DNA from: Roseibium sediminicola
GTDB lineage: Bacteria > Pseudomonadota > Alphaproteobacteria > Rhizobiales > Stappiaceae
Assembly: GCF_023156505.1 (NCBI RefSeq)
Contig: NZ_JALNMJ010000001.1
Location: 186,001 to 250,000 of the forward strand
Direction of reading: 5' to 3'
DNA length: 64,000 nt
In this document: piece after piece, positions 26,354 to 34,309 of the stretch
How positions within the stretch are numbered: position 1 is the stretch's first letter
Layout of the letters: each line of letters starts with the position of its first letter
Made by a program: the position numbers and the translations under genes
The notes under the pieces: model-generated
Database searches by the model: none
Seen by the model: only the letters and a program-made list of their open reading frames with translations
What the model was told of the DNA's origin: nothing

Positions 26354-27790
26354 ATGACGACAAGAAAATCTTCCGAGCGCCCGGGCCGCGATAGAGGCCA
26401 GGGCCGCGACAAGCGTGCAGACGGCAAACGCCGCTCCGCTCCCGGTGGCGCCTATAAGGCGGGCGACCGGAAACCCGGCTTCAAAAAGGCCGGTCCGAAA
26501 CCTGCGGCCGGTCCGAAACCTGCGGCCGGCCCGAAACCGGCGGCGGTCCGCCAAGCCGGTGAGGGCAGTGATCGCGGCGAGCGTATCGCCAAGGTGATGG
26601 CGCGCGCCGGCCTGTGCTCGCGCCGGGACGCCGAGACCTGGATCGAAAACGGCCGGGTGCAGCTGAATGGCAAACCGCTGACCACGCCTGCCGTCACCGT
26701 GACGGCTTCGGACAAGGTTCTCGTTGACGGCGAACCTCTGCCGATGCGTGAGCGCACGCGCCTGTGGCTCTACCACAAGCCGCGCGGCCTGGTGACCACC
26801 AACAAGGATCCGGAAGGCCGGCCGACCGTGTTCGACCGCCTGCCGGACGACCTGCCGCGTGTCCTGACCGTCGGCCGTCTCGACATCAACACCGAAGGCC
26901 TGCTGCTCCTGACCAATGACGGCGGTCTGGCCCGTGTGCTGGAACTGCCGGCGACCGGCTGGCTGCGCCGTTACCGCGTGCGCGCCTTTGGCAAGGTCAC
27001 CCAGGCGGATCTCGACGGACTGAAGGACGGCGTTGCGATTGACGGCGTGCTTTACGGCGCCATCGAAGCGACGCTCGACAAGGAACAGGGCGACAATGTC
27101 TGGATGACGGTTGGTCTGCGCGAAGGCAAGAACCGCGAGGTCAAGCGGGTTCTGGAGCATCTGGGTCTTACGGTGAACAGGCTGATCCGCCTGTCCTACG
27201 GCCCATTCCAGCTGATGGACCTTCCGGAAAAGAGCGTGCGTGAAATCCGCGGCCGCGTTTTGCGTGACCAGTTGGGCGAAGCGCTCGCCGAAGAGGCTGG
27301 TGCGGATTTCGACGCGCCGATCTTCCATACGCCCAAACAGGAAACGGAAAAGAAACCTGCTGGTGCAAAGCGTGGCGGCCGTCCCGGTGACAAGCGGGAT
27401 GGTCCGCAAGGCAAATGGCTGACGGCACGTGAGGGGCAGGGCGAAACTGACCGGCGCAAGGCTGCCAAGGCGGATCGGGCCGAGCGCAAGCAGGAGCGCG
27501 GCAAGGGGCCTGGCAAGAGGGCTGACAAGGGCCCGGGCCAGGGCCCGCGCAAGAACAGCGGTCCGCGCCAGGAGAAGGTCTCGCCGCGTTCGCGCTTCCG
27601 CCTGACGTCCGAACCGAAGCCGCGTAAGGATTTTGGCGAAGAACGCCGCTCGCCGCCGCAACGCCGCATCTGGGGCGAGGACGGCCTGGTGGAAGACAAG
27701 CAGCAGCAGAGCCGCACGGACCGGGACAAGGATGACCGGCGCGGCCCGCCAAAAGGGGGACGCGGCCCGCGGCGCGGAGACCGCTCGTGA
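26354..27790 (+). CDS. rluB: 23S rRNA pseudouridine synthase, RluB/RsuA family, with long basic tails
   Basis: The enzyme isomerises uridine to pseudouridine in rRNA, by family in 23S rRNA near position 2605. The 478-residue product has an S4 RNA-binding domain (ERIAKVMARAGLCSRRDAE, about 76-135), then the catalytic domain with the signature GRLDINTEGLLLLTNDG (aspartate in GRLD) and NREVKRVLEHLG. The core ends near residue 320. Both ends are extended by low-complexity lysine/arginine/glycine-rich sequence: about 70 residues before, including three GPKPAA repeats, and about 160 after. Such tails probably aid RNA binding. It overlaps rsmD by 4 bp. Confidence 0.94.
   Translation: MTTRKSSERPGRDRGQGRDKRADGKRRSAPGGAYKAGDRKPGFKKAGPKPAAGPKPAAGPKPAAVRQAGEGSDRGERIAKVMARAGLCSRRDAETWIENGRVQLNGKPLTTPAVTVTASDKVLVDGEPLPMRERTRLWLYHKPRGLVTTNKDPEGRPTVFDRLPDDLPRVLTVGRLDINTEGLLLLTNDGGLARVLELPATGWLRRYRVRAFGKVTQADLDGLKDGVAIDGVLYGAIEATLDKEQGDNVWMTVGLREGKNREVKRVLEHLGLTVNRLIRLSYGPFQLMDLPEKSVREIRGRVLRDQLGEALAEEAGADFDAPIFHTPKQETEKKPAGAKRGGRPGDKRDGPQGKWLTAREGQGETDRRKAAKADRAERKQERGKGPGKRADKGPGQGPRKNSGPRQEKVSPRSRFRLTSEPKPRKDFGEERRSPPQRRIWGEDGLVEDKQQQSRTDRDKDDRRGPPKGGRGPRRGDRS
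26492..26545 (+). repeat. three tandem 18-bp units inside rluB
   Basis: Two identical copies of GGTCCGAAACCTGCGGCC are followed by a diverged third copy. They encode GPKPAA three times in the basic N-terminal tail of the pseudouridine synthase. In-frame repeats like these can change copy number by slippage without breaking the gene. Confidence 0.85.
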
Positions 27791-28344
27791 GGATCGTTGC
27801 CGGGCGGTTCAAGGGCACGGCACTCGCCGCGCCCAAAACCCAGGGCACAAGGCCGACCAGCGACCGGTTGCGCGAGACCGTCTTCAACATCCTGGCGCAT
27901 GGCCTGGATGTGGATCTGGACGGGATGCGCGTGCTGGATCTCTTTGCCGGCACCGGCGCGCTCGGTTTCGAGGCGATCAGCCGGGGCGCGGGCCATTGCA
28001 CCTTCATCGAAGAGGGGACGGAGGCCCGTGGCGTTATCCGACGCAACATGGAAACGCTCGGCCTCAATGGGGCCGCCAAGATCTTCCGCCGCGATGCCAC
28101 CCGCCTCGGCAGCGCCGGCACGATCGCGCCCTTCGATCTGGTGTTCGCCGACCCGCCCTATGACAAGGGCATGGGCGAAAAGGCCCTGGCCTCGGCTGCT
28201 GCCGGAGGGTGGCTGAAACAGAACTCCATCTGCGTGCTGGAGGAACGGGCGTCCGCCGACGTGGAGGTGCCGCAGGGCTTCGAAACGCTCGATCAGCGCG
28301 AAGCCGGCGACAGTCAGGTGCTTTTCCTGCGCTTAGAGGGCTGA
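27787..28344 (+). CDS. rsmD: 16S rRNA (guanine(966)-N(2))-methyltransferase
   Basis: RsmD transfers a methyl group from SAM to N2 of G966 in 16S rRNA during 30S assembly. The 185-residue protein has the typical start MRIVAGRFKGTALAAP, then RPTSDRLRETVFNIL, SAM-binding motif I VLDLFAGTGALGFEA, and the catalytic DPPY in FADPPYDKG. It starts with GTG 27787, which overlaps the rluB stop by 4 bp (GTGA), so the two rRNA-modification genes are translationally coupled. Confidence 0.96.
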   Translation: MRIVAGRFKGTALAAPKTQGTRPTSDRLRETVFNILAHGLDVDLDGMRVLDLFAGTGALGFEAISRGAGHCTFIEEGTEARGVIRRNMETLGLNGAAKIFRRDATRLGSAGTIAPFDLVFADPPYDKGMGEKALASAAAGGWLKQNSICVLEERASADVEVPQGFETLDQREAGDSQVLFLRLEG

Positions 28345-28355
28345 GGCGCGGACGC

Positions 28356-29213
28356 CTAAGCGCCACCCGGCATCATGATGTAGACCGTCGGTTTGACCGG
28401 CAGACTTGAGCGGCTGACGACCACGGACGAAGTTTTCGCCTGAACAATGTCATAACCGGCTTCCTGCGCGCGCGCCGTGAAAGCCGGAAGGGCGCCGGCG
28501 AAATGGAAATGCATCGGGATCACCATGGCCGGGCCGACGCTTGCCAACACATCCATCAGACTGTCGAGCCTGAGGGTTGACGTGTTGTCAATCGCAGCGA
28601 ACACCACGTCGATCTGGCCGAGCCGGGTCAGGTCCTCCTGGGTGAGCCTGTGATGCAGGTGGCCCAGATGGGCAATGCACAGGTCAGCGACCTCGAAGAT
28701 GAAGATGGAATTGCCAAGCCGCCGGCTTTCGCCGTCCCAGCCGCGAATGTTGGTCTGGATGTTGCGGATACGGACATCTCCGACCGTCAGATCGTGGTCC
28801 ATCGGACCGCCCCCGGGATTCCAGCCATAAAGCAGATGTTCGATATTGGGATCGGGGCTCATCGAATAATGGGTGCTGTGGGCACCGTTCATGGTGGCAA
28901 CGGTCGGCGGCTGCAGCGGTCGATGAATGTCATTGTAGTCCGTCGCGATCCGCACGCCCTTCGGTGTCTCCAGTTCGAACGTGGAATGGCCGATATAGCG
29001 GATCTGGACGTCGCCCGCCTGAAGCGCAACCTGCCAGATCCTGGCTTCTCCAGGCTCGCCCGATCCGAAGGGCGCCTGCGCGACCAGTTGGCAAACGGCG
29101 AGAGCCGGGAGCGTTGAAGCGGACAGGGCCAGCGAAACGAATGCGGCCAGTTGGCCGAAACGCGTCGTGCCCCCGCGCAGGAGGCCGAGAAAAGCGTGAA
29201 GCAATGATGCCAT
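28356..29213 (-). CDS. exported metallo-beta-lactamase-fold hydrolase (UlaG-like)
   Basis: The 285-residue protein begins with a signal-like segment (FGQLAAFVSLALSASTLPALA), so it is probably exported. The remaining sequence fits the UlaG/L-ascorbate-6-phosphate-lactonase-like branch of the metallo-beta-lactamase fold. It has the strand YIGHSTFELETPKGVRIATD, an NGAHSTHY metal-ligand segment, LCIAHLGHLHH with aspartate-rich surroundings, and VIPMHFHFA. Most of these histidines would bind a dinuclear metal centre. The substrate is unknown. The convergent rsmD ends 11 bp away. Confidence 0.85.
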   Translation of the reverse strand: MASLLHAFLGLLRGGTTRFGQLAAFVSLALSASTLPALAVCQLVAQAPFGSGEPGEARIWQVALQAGDVQIRYIGHSTFELETPKGVRIATDYNDIHRPLQPPTVATMNGAHSTHYSMSPDPNIEHLLYGWNPGGGPMDHDLTVGDVRIRNIQTNIRGWDGESRRLGNSIFIFEVADLCIAHLGHLHHRLTQEDLTRLGQIDVVFAAIDNTSTLRLDSLMDVLASVGPAMVIPMHFHFAGALPAFTARAQEAGYDIVQAKTSSVVVSRSSLPVKPTVYIMMPGGA

Positions 29214-29431
29214 GATGCGCCACCCGATATCTGGTCTGTCCGCTTAAGAGTAGGGGGCTCGGGCATTGAGGCAAGCAGGAACCGCCCGGTTACGGGTCGA
29301 ATGCCTGAAACTTGGCTCTATCCGGACCGGAAATGCCAAAAGAAAAGGCAACCGGCTCGCGCTGTGGCTGCGAAGGCGGTTGCCTGAGGTGGGGGCGGGT
29401 GGGAGGAAGGACCTGCCCCGGATTGGAGGGT

Positions 29432-29770
29432 TCAAACCACGTGAAGACTGACGGGTGCCTTGGTGCTCCTGTGGCGGATATCCTTGTCGAGTTCATGCGC
29501 CGACCCGGCTGTCGCCTGCCGGAATATCAATTCGCCGGCGTGACCGGCTTCGATCGCCAGGCTTTGCCGGCTGCAAAGCGCAGCCAGCGTCAGGCCCAGC
29601 TTGCGGAAATGCGCCCGGCGGTAACAATAAACCGCCAGCGCCGCCCGCTGGGGTTCCGGCAATTGACCGCCAAGATCGGCAACCGCGCTCAAGGTCGTGT
29701 CGAGCAGCCGTTTCAACAAATCGTCCGATACCGGACATGCTTCCAAATCTGTCGATCCCGTGGGCTGCAT
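29432..29770 (-). CDS. small helical protein of unknown function
   Basis: This 112-residue product is not recognised. It is predicted largely helical: SDDLLKRLLDTTLSAVADLG, then EPQRAALAVYCYRRAHFRKLG and LTLAALCSRQSLAIEAG, with no signal peptide or membrane segment. Support for its being a gene comes from a strong TAGGAG site 8 bases before the ATG and codon use like its neighbours. A 9-bp inverted repeat (29790-29818) lies just upstream in an unusually AT-rich stretch and may be its operator. Confidence 0.65.
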   Translation of the reverse strand: MQPTGSTDLEACPVSDDLLKRLLDTTLSAVADLGGQLPEPQRAALAVYCYRRAHFRKLGLTLAALCSRQSLAIEAGHAGELIFRQATAGSAHELDKDIRHRSTKAPVSLHVV

Positions 29771-29789
29771 TGTTTTTCTCCTAATAACT

Positions 29790-29818
29790 TAAGAAAATTA
29801 TTTGGGAGTTTTCTTAAT
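29790..29818. promoter_or_regulatory. perfect 9-bp inverted repeat in an AT-rich leader
   Basis: TTAAGAAAA and TTTTCTTAA flank 11 bases, starting 20 bp before the 112-residue gene, in a 115-bp AT-rich stretch between that gene and the patatin gene. It could be an operator or an mRNA hairpin. A related 7-bp pair (TTCTTAA/TTAAGAA) occurs at 34190-34209. Confidence 0.5.
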
Positions 29819-29885
29819 GTTTTATTAAAGCCCAAATTCGCTTCAATAGAATCGATTTATCTGGTCAATTGTGCGAATGTTGCTT

Positions 29886-30737
29886 TCAAGTAACTTTCAT
29901 CGGTTCTTTTACTAGCTGTGTCAGATGTTCCCTTGTCACAGCGCGCAGGGATTCCGCGTTGTTCAAAATGCGTTCCGCTTTCATGAAATCTAGCACGCGG
30001 ATCGGATCGTGCGGCGGACGGACAAGGATATCCGCTTGATCCATCTTGAGTTTTTGCTTGGTGATGGTCTGCATCAGGATCTGCGACGAGCCGAACAGCG
30101 AGTCCAGCATGCTGATATCGTCCTTGTCGTCCCGGGGCACGGGCGCACCGACCACATCGACGGCGACAACGATATCGCAATCCGCGCGCAGGCCGTCAAA
30201 GGGCAGTGGATTGACCACGCCGCCATCGATCAGGTAGCGGCCGTTGTGCAGAACCGGCTTGAAAACCGCAGGCATCGCAATCGACGCGGCCAGTGCGGGC
30301 AGAATCGGTCCGCTGTCGAAGGTGACTTCCTCACAGCCGTAAAAGTCGGTGGCATGCATGCGCAGGGGGATCTGCAGGTCCTCGAACCGCTTCGGCAAAT
30401 AATCCCCGATGAAGACCTCAAGCACACGCTGCGGATCGAACTGCACGGGGGTCGAGCGGAACATGTCGGCGAACCGCTTCGGCCGCAGCTGCCACAGACG
30501 CGAGAAAACGCCGTTTCGGTCGGCAAACAGGTCCCGCGCGATCTCCCGGATCTCCTCGCCGCTGCGGCCGTTGCCATAGACCGCGCCCATGATGGCGCCG
30601 ATCGAGGTGCCCGCGATCCGGGCAGGCTTGAGGCCCAGATCGTCAAAGGCTTCCAGAACGGGGATATGGGCAAGGCCGCGGGCGCCGCCACCGCCAAGTG
30701 CAAGGCCGATACGCGGGGCGTGAGTTGACGTGGACAT
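29886..30737 (-). CDS. patatin-like phospholipase (RssA/NTE type)
   Basis: The 283-residue protein is a serine lipid hydrolase of the bacterial patatin family. It has the oxyanion loop LALGGGGARGLAH (13-24), the nucleophile elbow GTSIG with S45, and the dyad aspartate D171 in DGGVVNPLP. There is no signal peptide, so it is cytoplasmic or peripheral on the inner membrane. The substrate, phospholipid or lysophospholipid, is not predictable. ATG 30737 has GAGGATGG upstream. A palindrome at 30754-30770, 17 bp before the start, suggests TetR-like repression. Confidence 0.92.
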   Translation of the reverse strand: MSTSTHAPRIGLALGGGGARGLAHIPVLEAFDDLGLKPARIAGTSIGAIMGAVYGNGRSGEEIREIARDLFADRNGVFSRLWQLRPKRFADMFRSTPVQFDPQRVLEVFIGDYLPKRFEDLQIPLRMHATDFYGCEEVTFDSGPILPALAASIAMPAVFKPVLHNGRYLIDGGVVNPLPFDGLRADCDIVVAVDVVGAPVPRDDKDDISMLDSLFGSSQILMQTITKQKLKMDQADILVRPPHDPIRVLDFMKAERILNNAESLRAVTREHLTQLVKEPMKVT

Positions 30738-30753
30738 GAACGGCCATCCTCTT

Positions 30754-30770
30754 AGTGAACGTTGTTCACT
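30754..30770. promoter_or_regulatory. operator-like palindrome AGTGAAC-GTT-GTTCACT
   Basis: A perfect 7-bp inverted repeat with a 3-base centre lies 17 bp before the patatin start codon. The TGAAC-N3-GTTCA form is common for TetR-family sites. The only TetR gene in this window has a different operator (TGCAAG-N6-CTTGCA), so the regulator would be elsewhere. Confidence 0.65.
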
Positions 30771-30856
30771 TTAGATGGGGAGGCGTTTCGTTTTTCCAAG
30801 CGTCCCGGCGCAAAAAAGTCAGGAAAGCGTCATTGGGCTGTCGGAGGGGGCGACAT

Positions 30857-33800
30857 TCAAATGACGAAATAGAGATCGTCGGCCGCTTCGGACATCCAGC
30901 CGGTTGTCTCCTTGAACGGCATCGGCCGGGCGATCAGGTAGCCCTGGATCGAGAAGTCGCCCATCATCCGGAGCCGGTCATATTGGGCTTCCGTTTCCAC
31001 ACCCTCGCAGACGATCCCGATATTCAGGGACCGGGCCAGGTGAATGAGCTGGTTGACCACGATTTCCTTCTTCGGATCCTGAAGCATCTGCCTGGTGAAG
31101 GAGCGGTCGATCTTCAGGCCGTTGATGGGCAGGTCCGTCACATGGGACAGGGACGCGTAACCGGTGCCGAAATCATCCAGTTCGATGTGAACGCCCAGAT
31201 CGTACAACTTCTTGAGGGTTGTCAGATGACCTGACCGGGTGTCGTTCAAAAAGACCGATTCCAGAACCTCAGCCGTGACCCGTTCCGGCGCGATGCCATG
31301 TGTGTCCATTGAGGTATTGAAGTGGTCAAGCAGCTTTCCGGAGGCCAGGTGGGACGGCGACACGTTCACCGAAATGCGTCCGAAATCAAGGCCGGCCTCC
31401 AACCAATCCCGTGCGGCCGACAGAGCCTTGTCGATGACAATCTCGCCCAGCAACGGTGCCAGTCCCGATTTCTCGATCACAGGAAGGAACTCCCCGGGCG
31501 ACACGGTGCCGCGCTCGGGATGCTGCCAGCGGACGAGCGCCTCGACACCGGTCACGGCCTGGGTGCGCAGGTTGACCTGGGGCTGGAACACCAGGAAAAA
31601 CTCGTCGTTCTGGATCGCGTCCTGAAGTTCGCGTTCGAGGCGCGCTTCGGTCTCGCTGTCTGCGCGCATGTCCGGCTTGAAGAAAGTGTAGCGGTCCTTG
31701 CCGTTTTCCTTGGACTGGTAGAGCGCAAGGTCGGCATTGACCAGCAGCGTGTCGAAATCGTCGCCGTCATCCGGGCACAGCGCCAGCCCCATGCTGACCG
31801 TTGGCCAATAGCGGTTGCCGTTATTTTCCATCGGCTGGCGCATGAGCCGTCTTGCGCGCTCGCACAATTCGTTGGGATCCGACGTGTTGCTTTCCGCGAG
31901 GATCACGAATTCGTCGCCACCCCAGCGATAGGCGGTCCCGAGGCCGCGGCAGACTTCCCGCAGCCGCCGGCCGGTTTCTTCCAGGCATTGATCGCCGGCC
32001 CGATGACCAAGCGTGTCGTTGACCCGCTTGAAACCGTCCATGTCGACATGCACCAGGAACGCCGGTTTGTCGCCATCGTCAAAGCGGATCTTGGCGTCGC
32101 GCTGGCAGCCGGCGCGGTTGGACAACTTTGTCAGCGGGTCGAAATAGGCCAGGCGCTCCGCGCGCACCTTCGCCTCACGGGTCTCGTTTTCGCGCTGAAC
32201 CCGTTCCGACACGTCGTTCGCGATGGCCACGATAAGGTCGCGGTCCTGTTCCTTGATCAGCTGAACCCGCAGATCGACGGGATATTCGCTGCCGTTCTTA
32301 CGCCGGTGAACGCTTTCCACCGACAGGCTGACCTGAACGCCGTCCAGCAGCGGCGAGACATGACGGCGCACCGTCTCCAGATCGTAGACCGGATCGATGT
32401 CCCAGATGCGGTGGGATTTCAGCTCCTCGAGGCTGTAGCCGAGATTGCGGAGGGCGCACTCGTTGGCATATTCGATGTGGAAGGTCTCGGCGTTGAGAAT
32501 GTAGATCTCGTTGAGCGAGCTTTCCAGAATGCTGGCCAGCAGATGGTTGCGCCGCTCCGCCTCACGCCGGGCGGTGATGTCGTGCACGATGCCGACCACC
32601 TTCGCCGCCTTGCCGTCGGGCCCCGCCAGCACGTAGCCTCTGATGTGCAGATGCCTGTGACTGCCGTCTTCCAGAACAAGTCCGTGCTCAACGTCGAAAT
32701 CACCGCACATCTCGATCGCCTTCCGGACGATGCCGAGGGCGCTATGATGTTCATGGCTGGGAATGCGGGCAAAGATGTGCTTCTGGATCTGATCGGCGGG
32801 CAGGTCCCGCGGCAGGCCCATGATCTGGTAGAACTCTTCCGTCGCCTGGATTTCATTGGTGGCGATGGTCCGCTCCCAGCTGCCGACTTTGGCGATATGC
32901 TGCGCCTCGTTCAGTTGCAGGGCGCTCTCCTCGAGACGGAGGGTCCTGTCGCGAATTTCGCCTTCCAGACGCAGACGGGTCTTCTGGACCGAGGTCTGGA
33001 GACGTGACAGCAGGCGAAAGACCACCGTCCAGGCCAGCAGCGCCAGACCGATGCCGGCCATCAGGGACAGTGCCGTTCCTTCCAGGAAGGCGAGGACGTT
33101 GCCGGTGATGTCTTTCACAAGAACCAGACGGACGACATGTTTGGAACTGATCACCGGGATCGGCAGATCCCGGGCCATGAACACTTTGCTGTCCTGGATC
33201 AGGAAGCGGTCGACGTCGTTGACGCTGCCACTGTTTTCAAGGGCCTTGTCCAAATCCAGGCCGGAAGGCGTGAGGTCGCCGAGAACACGATAGCGGATCG
33301 TGCTGCCGCCCGGTGCGTCGGCCGTTGCGATCTCGCACAGTTTGACGATCTGCGCGTCGACGGCGGAACTGGCGAGGGCCAGGGAAGATTCAATATTGAT
33401 CGAAAGCTTGAGATAGCCGATCAGCGTCCCGTCAACGATCCACGGACGCAGCACGCCGACGACCAGCTTGTTATCCGGTCCAAATTCGATGTCGTTGGTC
33501 TGGCGGAACAGGCTGGCATTCAGCTCGGACTGGAAATCCTCGGACTGCGTAGCGGCCGCGTCTGCGCCGTCGGCCTTGTAGACAATTTGCTGGTCAGCAG
33601 AGAAAATCGTCAGTTCGCTCATGTCGAGGCCGACGGTCTTGCTGGCAAACACGCGGTCCGCGACACGTTTGATTTCCTGCCGGTCTCTGGTCAGGATGGC
33701 GTTTTGAAGATCCGTGTCCTTGCTCACGGTTGCGACGGCCTGGTCGAGGGTCTGTGAACCGAGCTTGCGCTGGTGCATCAGCAACCGTTCGGCTGTTTTG

Positions 33801-34045
33801 ACGGTCGCCTCCTGCGGCTCGCGCAGGCTCCGGTATTCCGAAACGATGTTCTGAAAGGTGAGAACGACAACGGTCAGGCCGAGAAAGGCCAGAAAAACCG
33901 CCCGCAACGGTTTCTCGAACCTGGTTTCATCCGCAGACCATTTGTCGAGCATTTTCTCAAGACCGGCGCTGAAGCGGCGTTTGCGCGGCCTGCCCCCACG
34001 CAAGTCTTGTCGATGCCATGACTCTTGCTTTCCCACGCGTTGCAC
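30857..34045 (-). CDS. membrane-bound PAS-GGDEF-EAL cyclic-di-GMP enzyme
   Basis: This 1062-residue protein would make and/or degrade cyclic di-GMP in response to a signal. A membrane helix (about 47-66) and a second (about 325-347) bracket a periplasmic sensor domain of about 260 residues, Cache-like in size. Two PAS domains follow (about 385-500 and 505-630, the second ending in a PAC-like VAIANDVSERVQRE). The GGDEF domain has an intact RWGGDEFVIL near 708 but no RxxD inhibitory site before it. The EAL domain has intact EALVRW, ELDDFGTGYASL and CEGVET, so both activities are possible. The start is GTG 34045 behind GGGGGA; ATG at internal residue 32 is an alternative. It stands alone on its transcript. 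Confidence 0.93.
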   Translation of the reverse strand: MQRVGKQESWHRQDLRGGRPRKRRFSAGLEKMLDKWSADETRFEKPLRAVFLAFLGLTVVVLTFQNIVSEYRSLREPQEATVKTAERLLMHQRKLGSQTLDQAVATVSKDTDLQNAILTRDRQEIKRVADRVFASKTVGLDMSELTIFSADQQIVYKADGADAAATQSEDFQSELNASLFRQTNDIEFGPDNKLVVGVLRPWIVDGTLIGYLKLSINIESSLALASSAVDAQIVKLCEIATADAPGGSTIRYRVLGDLTPSGLDLDKALENSGSVNDVDRFLIQDSKVFMARDLPIPVISSKHVVRLVLVKDITGNVLAFLEGTALSLMAGIGLALLAWTVVFRLLSRLQTSVQKTRLRLEGEIRDRTLRLEESALQLNEAQHIAKVGSWERTIATNEIQATEEFYQIMGLPRDLPADQIQKHIFARIPSHEHHSALGIVRKAIEMCGDFDVEHGLVLEDGSHRHLHIRGYVLAGPDGKAAKVVGIVHDITARREAERRNHLLASILESSLNEIYILNAETFHIEYANECALRNLGYSLEELKSHRIWDIDPVYDLETVRRHVSPLLDGVQVSLSVESVHRRKNGSEYPVDLRVQLIKEQDRDLIVAIANDVSERVQRENETREAKVRAERLAYFDPLTKLSNRAGCQRDAKIRFDDGDKPAFLVHVDMDGFKRVNDTLGHRAGDQCLEETGRRLREVCRGLGTAYRWGGDEFVILAESNTSDPNELCERARRLMRQPMENNGNRYWPTVSMGLALCPDDGDDFDTLLVNADLALYQSKENGKDRYTFFKPDMRADSETEARLERELQDAIQNDEFFLVFQPQVNLRTQAVTGVEALVRWQHPERGTVSPGEFLPVIEKSGLAPLLGEIVIDKALSAARDWLEAGLDFGRISVNVSPSHLASGKLLDHFNTSMDTHGIAPERVTAEVLESVFLNDTRSGHLTTLKKLYDLGVHIELDDFGTGYASLSHVTDLPINGLKIDRSFTRQMLQDPKKEIVVNQLIHLARSLNIGIVCEGVETEAQYDRLRMMGDFSIQGYLIARPMPFKETTGWMSEAADDLYFVI

Positions 34046-34189
34046 CTGTTCCCCCGGCCAGCTTTCGCTGTGCCTGATCCGGCAGGACCAGTTTGCTGTT
34101 TTTTATGCCCCTGAGGCTTGGAGATTTTTGCAAACCATCACTGCCATTTTTCTCAATAGTCTCGAATGGTTAAATTGTATTGAATAGAT

Positions 34190-34209
34190 TTCTTAAAGCT
34201 TATTAAGAA
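34190..34209. promoter_or_regulatory. 7-bp inverted repeat TTCTTAA-N6-TTAAGAA
   Basis: A perfect inverted repeat lies in an AT-rich stretch 145 bp upstream of the GGDEF-EAL gene and after the end of the dehalogenase gene. It may be an operator of the cyclic-di-GMP gene; as a terminator it would be weak because the stem is AT-rich. Confidence 0.4.
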
Positions 34210-34309
34210 TAGAACTCTGCCGACCCGACGAAATCGTACAAAACACCGTCGGCTATTGCTTGGCTGCAGTGGCGGAAATCACGTCTTGAAAAGACGATTG
34301 GCTGCTTTC

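Noticed and set aside
31322-33007. 561-codon plus-strand frame antisense to the GGDEF-EAL gene
   Set aside because: The opposite strand holds intact catalytic motifs throughout. This frame has no motif or start signal.
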